NCBI GenBank assembly: GCA_036897445.1
Contig: JAYMTL010000097.1
Location: 1 to 64,000, forward strand
Direction of reading: 5' to 3'
From: Pelargonium tetragonum
Lineage: Eukaryota > Streptophyta > Magnoliopsida > Geraniales > Geraniaceae
Length of the DNA stretch: 64,000 nucleotides
The notes beneath the pieces were generated by a model. The model was not told the origin of the DNA. It searched no databases and worked only from the letters and a program-made list of their open reading frames with translations. Below, in pieces: positions 21,561 through 32,180 of this stretch (position 1 is its first letter; every line of letters begins with the position of its first letter). Both the position numbers and the translations under genes were made by a program.

Positions 21561-24500
21561 CTGAGGAAAGCACTTTTCCAGGTGTGTAGGTCCTGGTTTA
21601 TCGATTCTAAACGAAATTCATAGGTTTTATCGGTATAGGCAATAAAATAAAAGGGGTTTCCCGAGTCTAAATGCACAGCTTAGCTTAAGAGAGCCGAATT
21701 CGGGATAATAAAGGCATTCTGGAGCTTGAGATTGTTAGGTTTCAGCAGGATTAGTTCTTCTAGTTCTTTTACTCTGGGTTTTGTGAAGCCTAAATTTTTC
21801 GTAGGCTCTAAAAAACTGGATTGAAACAAGGGGCTCCTCTGCAAAAGGACCCTTTTTTAGGAGTTTCTTCGGTTTAGATTTTCTTGTTTAAAGGGCTGCA
21901 AAAAAAAACAATGAATAGGCATAGTTTATCTTTTAGATTGCATACTTATCTGACAAAAATATGACTTATACCTCATAATTAAACAAGGGATTTGGGCTTA
22001 GGAGAATAAGAATTGAAATTGAGTACATAGTTTTAGGTATATTGTCTGCTACAGGCGGTAAGTCTATTATATTTGGGAAATTTATAAGGAGAAGGAAAAA
22101 ATGCCTCTTGCGGTTATTTTAACTTATATTTACTCAAGGTCCCTTAGAGGTTTGTCTTTATATATTTAATTCAAGGGGTTTCGCGCTCTTACCTTAATTG
22201 CTTTTAACGGATCCTTTTTTGTATTATAAGGCTCGTGCTCTGAGGTATACTTCTAGTTTTCCAGTGTAGCGTGCTTTGTGATTAAGAATTTGCTCCTAAA
22301 ACCTTGGGTTTACTCGAGGGAACCCTTTAACAGGCAGACTTTTTTGAGATTGTCTACAGTTGGATATTTTTCTTAGGACTTCTTGTCTCTTTTTGTATTT
22401 AACAAAGCAAAAGCATTTGGCAAAGCAATAAAGGGAAAGCTTTAATAGAAAGTAGAGCATGGTAGTCGTAGGAGTTCTCAAGCGCGAAGTCTTTATTTTC
22501 GTGTAATTGTAATGTAATGAACTTGTAGTATAGTTAAAAGGTTAAAAAGAAGCTTTTATATAAGCTCTCGATCTTGTTGGAAAAGGGGTCCCCGGTTACG
22601 GGTGAAGCAAGCTTTTTAGAGCATGCATTCATTTTACAGGGTTCTCGCTCTAGAATCTTTTTTGGTCACACTATCACCAAGGGCCTCCCTTGAAATTAGG
22701 CCCCTTCCACCATAGACTTAAATAAAAAACTCACCTCTACCAGGTTTGTCAAACCCACTAAAAAGTAGTGTTGCCTTAGTTACTATCGATATATTAACTG
22801 GTGTAATTCAGCTGAAATAGCATAGTAATAAGCCTATGCGCTATTCTAGGTTCTATTACTTATTAGGTAGTTAACCAAAAAAGGTATCTCTCCTAATAAA
22901 AAACCAATGTAACAAAAGTGTAATAAAAATCAATAAGTAATCTATTAGGAATTCTTACTTAAAGTGTAAGGCCGCAGGGTTTTGAAATAATTATAAACTC
23001 TCTTACTTACTCAAAGGGAATCCCTTAGAATTTCTTATAATTATTAAAAAGGGAGATGTATACTAAATCAACAAATTTTTTAAAAAAGGTGCTTCCCTTA
23101 AACAAGTGCAAACTAAAACAAAGGGATATCGGTTTAAACTAGAAAATAAAGAACTAAAAGTAAGATACCCAACCAAAACCTATTATACTTTTATGCAACT
23201 GTAATTCAAAAAGCCTATGCCTAAGTTAAATCAGATCCTGCCCAATAGGAAGAACTTCCAAGGGTCCCAGCCAGGCTTAAGACTTCTGTCTTATAAACTC
23301 CAGTATATACCGGAGAAATCGAAGAGTTTTACTCATGGGGTGGCTAAATATTTCCCGAATTTTTATAATATTAACCATCAAAATAATTACACCACGAGGC
23401 CCTTATCATACCTTATCCTAGTAAATTTATAAGAAAGCCTCCCTGCTGCCGGGGTCTGCTATAACTATTTATTTAAAGTACAATTCGTTTTAAACGCTTT
23501 TTACAAAGATTGAAATCGAGCCCATATTAACTGAAAAGAAGTAGCTTAGGTATACCCTTCCTCCAACTCAAATAGACTACTACTAAAGGCTGAGTTTCTA
23601 CTAATCGGGGTGATCCATCTGAATCATATAATAGTATAGAATATAGTTACTCCGTTAAACACTTTCGAGGTTGTCCATACCCTCTAACTAGACCAAACCT
23701 AGAATACACCGAAGCAAAAACGTATTCTTAATCGGAGTCTGAATCGAGAAAAATTCTGGCGGGAGTTCCCTTCTTAGAAAACGGATCCCTTGTTAAAAAA
23801 AGAATTTAGAGGAATAAACAAGATTTACCTTATACATTACCAACGCGATAGAATACTGCTGTTTTGACTTTTACGGAGCCCCGCACAGGATCCTTTTTAA
23901 TGAGTAATATAGCCTCTGCAAAATGGACATTCTATATAAAAGCCAGCTCTTATAGGACATCTAGATAAAAATAAAAGACCCCCCTTTTTTATACTCCTAT
24001 CGGGACTTTTTGGAAGTTCTATTTACTATAGGATAGAGCCGTTTTATATACTCCTAATGCCTGTTTAATTCTTGTATTATTAGTGAATTTCCTTTTGTCC
24101 AGTAATATTGGAGGCTTTCCTTAATTAGGATACGTATCTTTATTATCCTTATAAGGTTAGTTAACTCTTCGAGTAAAACTGAACTAAGAAATTTATAAAA
24201 GAATACCTGAGAGCACTCTCCTCTTTAATTTCTGTGGGTCAAAACTGCTTCTGTTATCCTAGAAAATGTGGTTGTTAATAAGTCAATCTCTTTAAAAACT
24301 CCTGAGATTTTTTTAGGAAATTTAAGAAGTTCTCCATAATAAAAAAAGTTTGTTAATTACATTACCTAGGGGAGCTTTGTACAAAGTAAAAGGGTACCCT
24401 ACTCGTCTTAAAGAAATTTATGTATATAAGTTCCTCCAATCTAGTAAGTATTATATAATAAAAAAAAGGAGAAGTGCATGCTAGGGGTCTCTTTCTAAAG

Positions 24501-26600
24501 TTGTAAATAATGGGGCTTTAATTTCTTCCGAAGTTGTTCAATAGGGATCCAAGAGAACTTCATATATTCATATATTTAGAATTTATTAAAGGCAATTAGT
24601 AAAAAGAAAGAGACCCCCTTTCGGATTGAAAGTCAGTCAGGTACTTAAAAATCGTTTATGTATTCCCGTAAATCTAGAGTTTATCAGCTACAACTTTTTG
24701 CTTTTCTGATTCTGAGAGTGCTATAGTCCAGAGTGGTATCCTGTTTATTGAATGGAAATGACATTGTTTATGAGGACCCTCTAAATTCTTTAGTTATGTA
24801 TTCTATATCTAATAGAAAGGAGCTTCTGTTTAACTAAAGGGGACGCTTTCTAATAATTTCGAGATTTCCTTAAGACTTTCAGGTGTTATAAAGTATATAG
24901 TTATAGTAATGCGCCCTCCGAGATCAAAGTGGAAATACATTCTAAATAAAAAAAACTAAACCCAGTCTCAATTAACTGCTGGATTCTTATCGGCGATTTT
25001 AAATAAAAGGCTAGCTCTCAATAAAGAGCTCTAACTAGAACGGGTCCCGGTTGCGAAAAAACTATCAGAATAAAAAGTCAATTCCTCTATAAGAAAGAAA
25101 AATGAAAGTTCCCTTTGTACCTAAAAAAAGTAGCCGGTATTTAGATCTCCTTACTAAGCCAGTTCAAGAAGATAAGATTAATTCTGAACTAAAGAATTAG
25201 GCATTAAAACTTGGCGCATGGAAAGGGCGTTGCAATTGCTTTCTTCATTTAGGAACCCCTCTTTTATAAATATAACATAAAGGGGATTCTATAAAATTTA
25301 CGGGTATCCGGGCAATTTGTTATCTCTAAATCAAATTAGATGCTGCAGAATTTTTGAGGTTTCCTTAACCAGGGAATCCTTATCAGGAAAGTCAAAAGGC
25401 TTTATAACTTACAAGACCGCTAAAAAAGGGACTTCTTAAGAGACTAAAAGAAATTAATATAAGCCAAATAGCGGTTCTGACGACAAAGAAAGAGAGTCAC
25501 TAAAAAAGATTAGAGATAATGTCAACAAGAAAATTTTTTGCTTAGGTTTCCTTCCGAATAAAAATCAAGCTTTTGTACTCAATAGTAAGTAGTACTATTC
25601 TCGGTAAATAAAAGAAAACTGGATTACAAGATCTCATACTTTGAGGTTACTCCTCTCTATACTCTATAATAGGAACCTCTCCCCCCAAAAAGGGTACTCT
25701 GAGTAAACAATTCTGTATTCTGTAGAAGGATCCCGCTTTATAGAGTTACAAACAAATCTTAAAGGGGGTTTCTTTTTTATAATTGCTCCTTTTGCAGCAA
25801 CGCCCACTAGTTAACTAATAGACGCATTTTTGGGGCAAAGCTAGGGGTATTACTATAATGATAATGAGGTACTACAATGCGTATCCGGGTATTTAATGAC
25901 CGGGAAAAAGCCTCTATAAAAGATATTTTATACGCCTATGCAATGAAGAAGATAATTACGCTTTTCTTTTTATTTAGTTGCTAACGGTTACCAAAGGAAT
26001 AGAGAAGCTTCTTTTTAGTTCTGTATGGCTATTGGTTAGAAGTTTACGTACAAAGTTAGACCAAGTACAGGATTCGAGATGGAGCTCTACTCTAGGGCAT
26101 AAGATTTTAGTATTTTTAGATATCCCGTAACAATGTATATCTAAAAAAGAAGTTTCGAAGTAGGTTGGGCAAGCTTTTTAAACTACTTTGACCTTACAAA
26201 TTAGAGCGGATGGGTGCTTTGCATTTAACACAATTACAAGTACTCCTGCCCAAAAGAACTCGTGTGATATACTCATTTTAAATTTCCCTAAACTTAACCG
26301 GCAGATAAATATAAATAGAGCAAAGTCCTTGGGATTAAATTAAGGGGGAAAAAGCTAATATCTTGATTAATTAAAGAGGTTTTTTATACAGTTTTAGCCT
26401 CTATATGGCATCTTTTTAAGCGGCAGAAGTAAAGTGCGGGGGCTTATACGTGAATAAACGAGTCTTTTTAATCTTATTAAGCGGGGGCGTGTTATCCCAG
26501 TATTACTGCTTCGTGTATTCGTTGCCTTCCTAAGATAAAACTTTGTTAAGGTTAAGTTGGGTATTTTATCAAATTATCCTGTTAGTAAGGTCCTAGAGTC
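21561..26600. other. Gene-free AT-rich spacer
   Basis: No gene or RNA. A 6-bp GC hairpin GGGCCT/AGGCCC lies at 22681-22703, and a weak family A site (TTAATTACATTACCTAGG) at 24353-24370. Several small frames (22296-22481 minus, 23217-23432 plus) show no motif. Confidence 0.5.
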
Positions 26601-26611
26601 AATCTCTTTGG

Positions 26612-26857
26612 TTATCCGTTTTTTATAGTAAAGCTTTTTCCTCGGCTACTTTCTCCTTTTAATTCAGGAATATCCTTAAATCCTCGATCAAATGTAAGAG
26701 CTCTTTTGTTGGGTTGCCCGCTATTATAGTACTTCTCCGGGCAGCGACCAGGCCGGTTAGAAAAAAAGAAAGGTAATTTAAAGAGCTGGGGAGGGGGCTT
26801 GTTTTTGTTTGAAGGCAAGTTGGTGTAATGAGACCCTGTCTGGTAAGCGCGCGTCAC
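26612..26857 (-). CDS. Hypothetical 81-residue frame in a GC-rich islet
   Basis: It opens at GTG and overlaps a local G+C peak (33 of 60 bases in 26701-26760 by hand count). The protein is rich in Pro, Asn, Lys and Arg (SNKNKPPPQLFKLP and SNRPGRCPEK) and has no hydrophobic segment. I recognise no family. The composition is unlike the neighbours, so it may be a fragment of a transferred or better-preserved sequence, or chance in GC-richer DNA. Confidence 0.15.
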   Translation of the reverse strand: MTRAYQTGSHYTNLPSNKNKPPPQLFKLPFFFSNRPGRCPEKYYNSGQPNKRALTFDRGFKDIPELKGESSRGKSFTIKNG

Positions 26858-27155
26858 TATTTGACTTTTATAGCCTTTAATTCAAATTTCATTTTTAGTA
26901 AAAAGGGTCTTGTGTCAAGCGAGCCCAAAATCTTTTCTTTTTAGACCTGTTTTGGCTTAAAAGCCCCGTAGAGCTGTGAGAGAATAGCAAGTAGAATTTG
27001 TTTTTTATAACTAGGTTTTATGTTAGAGATTTTTTATAGTTTCGTTTTTTTGCCAACACCGAGGCTGAGCTTAAGAATAAGAGAATGGATACCCCGTAAT
27101 TAGGGGGTTGTCTCCAGAAAGAGGAGATAAAGGTGCGCCTTGTATAGCGGTCCCG

Positions 27156-27509
27156 TTAAGCAAGCGGAAAGGGCCCTTTTTTAGAACTATTAGCGGGAAT
27201 TTTTATAGGGTTCCCTTGCGTTATTATAAGTACTCTGGTCAATAACCCTTTACTACTTATATTTAGAGTCCCTGCTTTGTTACCAAATAGCTCTACTTTC
27301 TGTTTTAAAGTTTGTATAAAGATACCGCAATTCAAAGGAAGTAAGGAGATGTTAACGAGAGTTTTATCCAGTAGAATATCGACCACTTCTAAAGTAGTCC
27401 AAGGAAATAAGACTAAAGCAAAACTGAGTGCATCCCCCGGGGTTGACTTTATAAGTTTAGCTAGTGAATTTGAGTGGATATTTTCAAGATAAAGCCGACA
27501 AATCCTCAA
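27156..27509 (-). CDS. Hypothetical open frame, 117 residues, unrecognised
   Basis: It opens at TTG with no internal Met. The wording is balanced: an amphipathic N-terminal part, then a hydrophobic run around residues 26-45 (ALSFALVLFPWTTLEVVDIL). A 71-codon frame on the plus strand (27277-27492) overlaps it, so the stretch is simply poor in stops on both strands. No family, ribosome binding site or neighbour supports it. Confidence 0.14.
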   Translation of the reverse strand: MRICRLYLENIHSNSLAKLIKSTPGDALSFALVLFPWTTLEVVDILLDKTLVNISLLPLNCGIFIQTLKQKVELFGNKAGTLNISSKGLLTRVLIITQGNPIKIPANSSKKGPFPLA

Positions 27510-28059
27510 TCAAATTGAAGTTAGGGCTATATTGGAAAACATATAAAGTCTAAGAGGATTCCTGCGGCTATAACTAATCTAGTACCCTTCTTGAGCTTTA
27601 TTTAAAAGGGTTAGGCTTTACTACACAAAAAGATACTACTCGTTTATAAGGACTTTGAATTCCTTTTATAACAGAGTTTTTTCTACAGGTAGAGTGAGGA
27701 AGTATCTTGGGGCTTTCTAATAATTCATAGAAATTTTTTTAGGCGGTTTTCTTATATTTTATTTAGCTCCATTATTTTCAGTTTCTAGCCCTGATTAGAA
27801 AGACTTTGTCAAGCTAGCTCCGTTTTATCTTTATTATTTGAAGTTTAATACTTAACAAAAAAGGATGGATATACAGATTACCTCGAAAGTATAAAAAGGC
27901 TCTTCAAGAATCTGATTTCATTCTGGATTTCAAGCTACACAAAGAGGCTGTTATTCAAGTTGTGTAACTGGAGTTGAGTCTTTTGTAAGTATAGAATGAT
28001 AAAGAGTTACTCTTTTCATTTATCCGTTTAGAAAAACCTTGGATTTGGATTATAGGAAC

Positions 28060-28450
28060 CTCCTATAATAAAATAAGAAGCATACTTACTTAACAAGCAG
28101 GATATACTTTTCAAGGGAATGCCTCAACTCAATAAAATCAGGAATGAAAGCAACTACTCCTATACTATTCCTATAAAAACTCTAGAATACGTAAAATTCT
28201 AAAGATAGCTAATAAGAAGACCTCATATCTAGAAAAGTACAAGTATTTCAAAGAAAGACAGGGCTCCATAAAGACACTAAATACAAGAGCTGCCAAAAGA
28301 AGTCTACAGAAGCTAAAGTAAGGTAAGGGTTAGAGTAAGGCTCTCAAGAAAGAAAGGTGTATCAAATCAATAAGAAGTAAGCTCCAAAGAAGGCATATTA
28401 AGTCCGGGGGCTCTAACGTATAAATAAAGGAACTACACCTTTCCTCCGGG
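28060..28450 (+). repeat. Repeat island 7 (degenerate family B, A-rich half only)
   Basis: A-rich wording of the right-half kind: GATAGCTAATAAGAAGACCT near 28206, AAGAAGTCTACAGAAGC near 28295, and GTAAGCTCCAAAGAAGG near 28377. No opposing T-rich half is obvious, so this looks like a half element. Confidence 0.35.
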
Positions 28451-28920
28451 CACCCCTAACACAGGGTTTAAGCAATTCTAGGTAATAGCTTTGGCTTGGA
28501 TCTCCCTTAACATTTTCAATAGAGTCTTTATCTTTCATTATCTAGTAAGATTTTTAAGGAAGGGTGCCTCTCTTTTTTACAAGGTCTCGCTTCTTCTGTA
28601 AAGGGCAATTAGGAATAAAAAAAAGTTCTGTGCCCCCTTATTAAGTTGCGATGACTTTACTAAGGTAGAATAAAGGTTAGCGGGAGTTCTTAGTAATAGA
28701 ATTTAGCTAAGAGGTTGAAAGGAATAACAGGGGCCGATATAACAAGGAAGTAAGGAGTCCCCTTTCATCTTTCAGGATTGGGGAACTCTCTGAGGGTTTC
28801 TATTCTCTATTATAAAAAAATCTTCTCTTCTTTTGCCCGAAATGCCTTATATTATTGTATCTAAAATGAGTAAGTTCCCTATTTATTTTAGTTTACCGCG
28901 AAGATAGAATCCTTTTTAAA
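28451..28920. other. Spacer with no supported feature
   Basis: Background AT-rich DNA with no gene, RNA or notable repeat. Confidence 0.5.
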
Positions 28921-28930
28921 AACTACACTG

Positions 28931-28999
28931 GTCAAGTTTTGAGGTTTTCACTCCTGTTTCTGTCAGAAATACGCGGGTTCAAGTCCGAAACGAGTGATA
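28931..28999 (+). pseudogene. tRNA-like relic, Asp(GUC)-type
   Basis: The anticodon arm is intact: TGTTT (28955-28959), loop CTGTCAG (28960-28966, anticodon GTC), AAATA (28967-28971), five pairs including one G-U. A short D-stem GAG/CTC (28941-28943, 28951-28953) precedes it and a T-loop TTCAAGT (28978-28984) follows after GCGGG. The wording CGCGGGTTCAAGTCC is typical of tRNA-Asp. The variable region is about four bases short, the 3' T-strand pairs poorly, and the acceptor does not close. Probably a decayed tRNA-Asp gene; a highly diverged working tRNA is less likely. Confidence 0.4.
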
Positions 29000-31900
29000 A
29001 AGTAATTTGGGATTTTTCTAATATATATAAGGGATCAAATAGCAAATAGTAAGTGTGTCAAAGTGAAGATTGCCAAAGAGTCTATATCTTTCGTGAGTGC
29101 CCCAAATCCGTAGTTAGAGAGGCTTTGTTCGGAAGTTTTTGTAAATATAGGATACGGATTTAACTTGCCTTGAAGCATTCCTACGAAAAAGGTAACTTCC
29201 TTGAGGTGAAGTCTTTTATAGCAAGTAACCCCTGATATTTGTCAGTTAAGATATATAACTTGGTCGAATGAAACCAATATAAAATTCAGCATTAAAACCC
29301 TTTTCTCTTAAGAGTTAGTGTAGAATCTGGAGTATTCCTATCCTAGTAAAAAAAGTACCGAAAGGGGTTTCCTCACTTCTATTATACAATTTTTGATTTT
29401 TTCTGGTATATAGAATTAATCCCTTAAATTTTTATTGCTGGCAAGCGCTTTCTTTATAGCTTCCAAATTTTAATAATCCGGAAATTTTTAGGGCAAGGAA
29501 CAAAGAACCTTAGTCATTTGTTTCTGGTAATGTAAATCTAGAACTTAAAGGGAGAAAGCTAACTTGGGGTTTTTTACAATTACAATAAGTGAGTTATTAA
29601 AAGATTTTTAGTACACAAAGGTATATCTAATAGATAGAGGTGTTTATAAGAAAGGTATTCTAGGGCCCGCATAAGGGTATTGACTAAGAAAGCAAGAAAA
29701 AAGAAACTTTAGCTTCTTCGGAAAAACTAAAATATTAAATTCTCTCCCAATCTCCTAAAACAATTGTAACTATGAAAGGGGTAAACTTAAACAAAGGGTT
29801 ACTTCTTTGTTAGTGCTTTCCGAGGTCCTGTAGAAAAACAAGGAAAAAATCATTCCCTTTAGTTCTTTTGTTTTTGAAAGTCTTTGCTTAACAAAGGCAC
29901 AGTACTCCTCTGCTTTAGTATTTGGGGACTGAGTTTAAAAAGAGGAAGGGAATGATTTTTTGCTTGTCTTTCTGTATTTCGGTAAAGCATTTGGGGAATA
30001 CTAAGGTAAGTCTAAGAGGTTTTTTACTAAAGGGCTATCTCCTTCAATACAAAATCTGAATAGAACGAATTGTGTAAGGGTCCGCGTAAGTATAAAACGG
30101 TAGCTTCGGGTTAGGGTAATATATCAATAAATATTTAAAAGTGCCCTGTGAAGTGCAGTGTGTATAAAATTATACCTAGGCATAATGGATTAGTTAGAAA
30201 ATATAGAGTAAAGAACCCTTTACGTGACAGATTTCTGTTTTAACATTATGAATAAAGTAAATTTAAGTAAGGGAGGCACCCCTCTTCTATTTAAACCAGC
30301 GACACTTACACTCAAGTACGATCAAATCTCATATTTATTCTAATTTGACCGAGAACTCCAACAATTTACAGTCTTAGTTTAGACTCCTTTCTAAAAATGA
30401 GTTCTTGGGTTTTTTCTTAAAGTGTTACTGGATAAACCCTTCTATTAAATTACTCTTAGGGGCTTTTGTCCAAAAAATTTTTTATAATATCAGATATTTC
30501 TTAATTTAAGTAATTCTTTAAGGGCCGTATACTTTAGATAAGCAGAAGATAATACCAAAGCTTACTACTCGTGCAAACCGCCTACCTATGCTGCGACGTT
30601 TATTCTTATATATCCGCACAGGGATACCCTACTCTTAATTTAGTAACCGGATTTTGGGTTAGTTCTTTATTTCTATACTATACAAACCTCATACATAAAC
30701 CAACCAGTTGGGATACTAGTAAACAAGCATTATAGGACGATTTCTTCTAGATCTAAGCGATTTTATTAAATATAGAATTCCCTCTTTTTTGAGCACTTAT
30801 AGGAGCTTCATAGGTATTGACTTTGGTTAGTGCTTTATATAAGTCATTTTTTTTAGACACTCTGTAACGAAGTCCTTAAATTACTCTGTATTACTGGAGA
30901 AGCTTTTGGAATTTTTATGTCTCAGAGAGAGGTTTTTTCTATATCAAAGCAGATTAAACGGGTTTGAGTTGCATTAGTGTTAGAATTACTAGAATAAGAT
31001 GTACCCAAACTAAGTTAAGTCAGGAATCTTTAATGAGACTTTGACTTTTTCCCGCGTTTAGTTGCCCTTTTTAGATCGGAGGGCTACGTTGGTCTTAAGC
31101 TTCGGGTAGTTGACACCTTTAAAATAGGAAATGAAGAACTTTATAAAGAAAGAGTATATAATTACTGGAAGAAATTACTATTAAGAAAATATCTTACAAG
31201 CAATTTTTCATGAGCTTACAAAAGATATCAAAAAGGAGCGAGACGAGAAAAACAAGAGACCTCTTTTGAGGAAATTGATTTAAAAACCGAAGCCTTTAGA
31301 TGCTCCGTAGGAAGACCTTTTAAGTTAATATTACTTAGTCTTATCAAACTTTATACTACTCTATTAGACTTTATACCAAAACTCTCTGGGTATTTAGGTC
31401 CAGGAGTCCTTAGTTATCCCAGAGTCATTTCTTTAAAATTCTCTATAGACCAATTTTAACGGGGCTGGTAAGAAAGCTTATCCTTTAGAGGAATTCCTTG
31501 GTATATTAGGATTAGTAAGGTAGACACTGCATTCGTTTTTTAAAAATACCCTTAGTCAGTAAAGGGTGCCCTATAATGCTTACTCTCAAGTTTCCTCGGC
31601 TCTTTAGGAGCCCTTTAGAGCTAGTGGTTAGTACTCGGAATTTTCTAGTATAGAATTGAAACGGGGAAATCCCAACGTTCCTAATTCATTTTAGGAGTGG
31701 GTCAAATTGGATCTAGAAGCTTTAAGAGTTTTTTACTAGGATTTCTACTTTATGGATTTAAGAGACCCTATAAACTAAAAGAGAACTCTTAAATTGAATT
31801 CTGCCCACCTTTTTGTGCAAATTAACTAAAAAGTTATACTCTACTCTCTCTTATCCACTCTAAAAACAAAAACAAGGGCTTATATACTCTAGATTTCGTG

Positions 31901-32180
31901 ACAATTACTGCAATTTTTTCATATGTAGCCGCTCTGTGCTAAGTCGGACTTAATTTGTATATTAGGCACTCCTATGGAATCTCTATTCCTTATCAATTAA
32001 TTGAAAGTACCAAACTTTGAGCAGGGTATAAAGGCCAGACTTGTAATCAAAAGTTCTCAAGGTTCTCTTTTTTAGATTGCGGAAGCTCTATAATAAGCTT
32101 CTTCATACGGAGTCTCGTATTTAGGACGGTTAAACTATAGGACCCTCTATCAACATGCCTAGTATTTTTAAAAAAGACTC
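29000..32180. other. Gene-free AT-rich spacer
   Basis: No gene or RNA. Contains the long inverted repeat at 29838-29967. Confidence 0.5.
29838..29967. repeat. 22-bp inverted repeat with 86-base centre
   Basis: The left arm (29838-29859, ACAAGG...CATTCCCTT) matches the reverse complement of the right arm (29946-29967) at 21 of 22 positions. The one difference is base 6 of the left arm. The arms enclose 86 bases with no gene. This could be a hairpin-forming site, a miniature inverted-repeat element or a recombination relic. Confidence 0.85.

Noticed and set aside
27277-27492. Plus-strand frame opposite the minus-strand frame at 27156-27509
   Set aside because: Shadow of a stop-poor segment; neither strand shows a motif.
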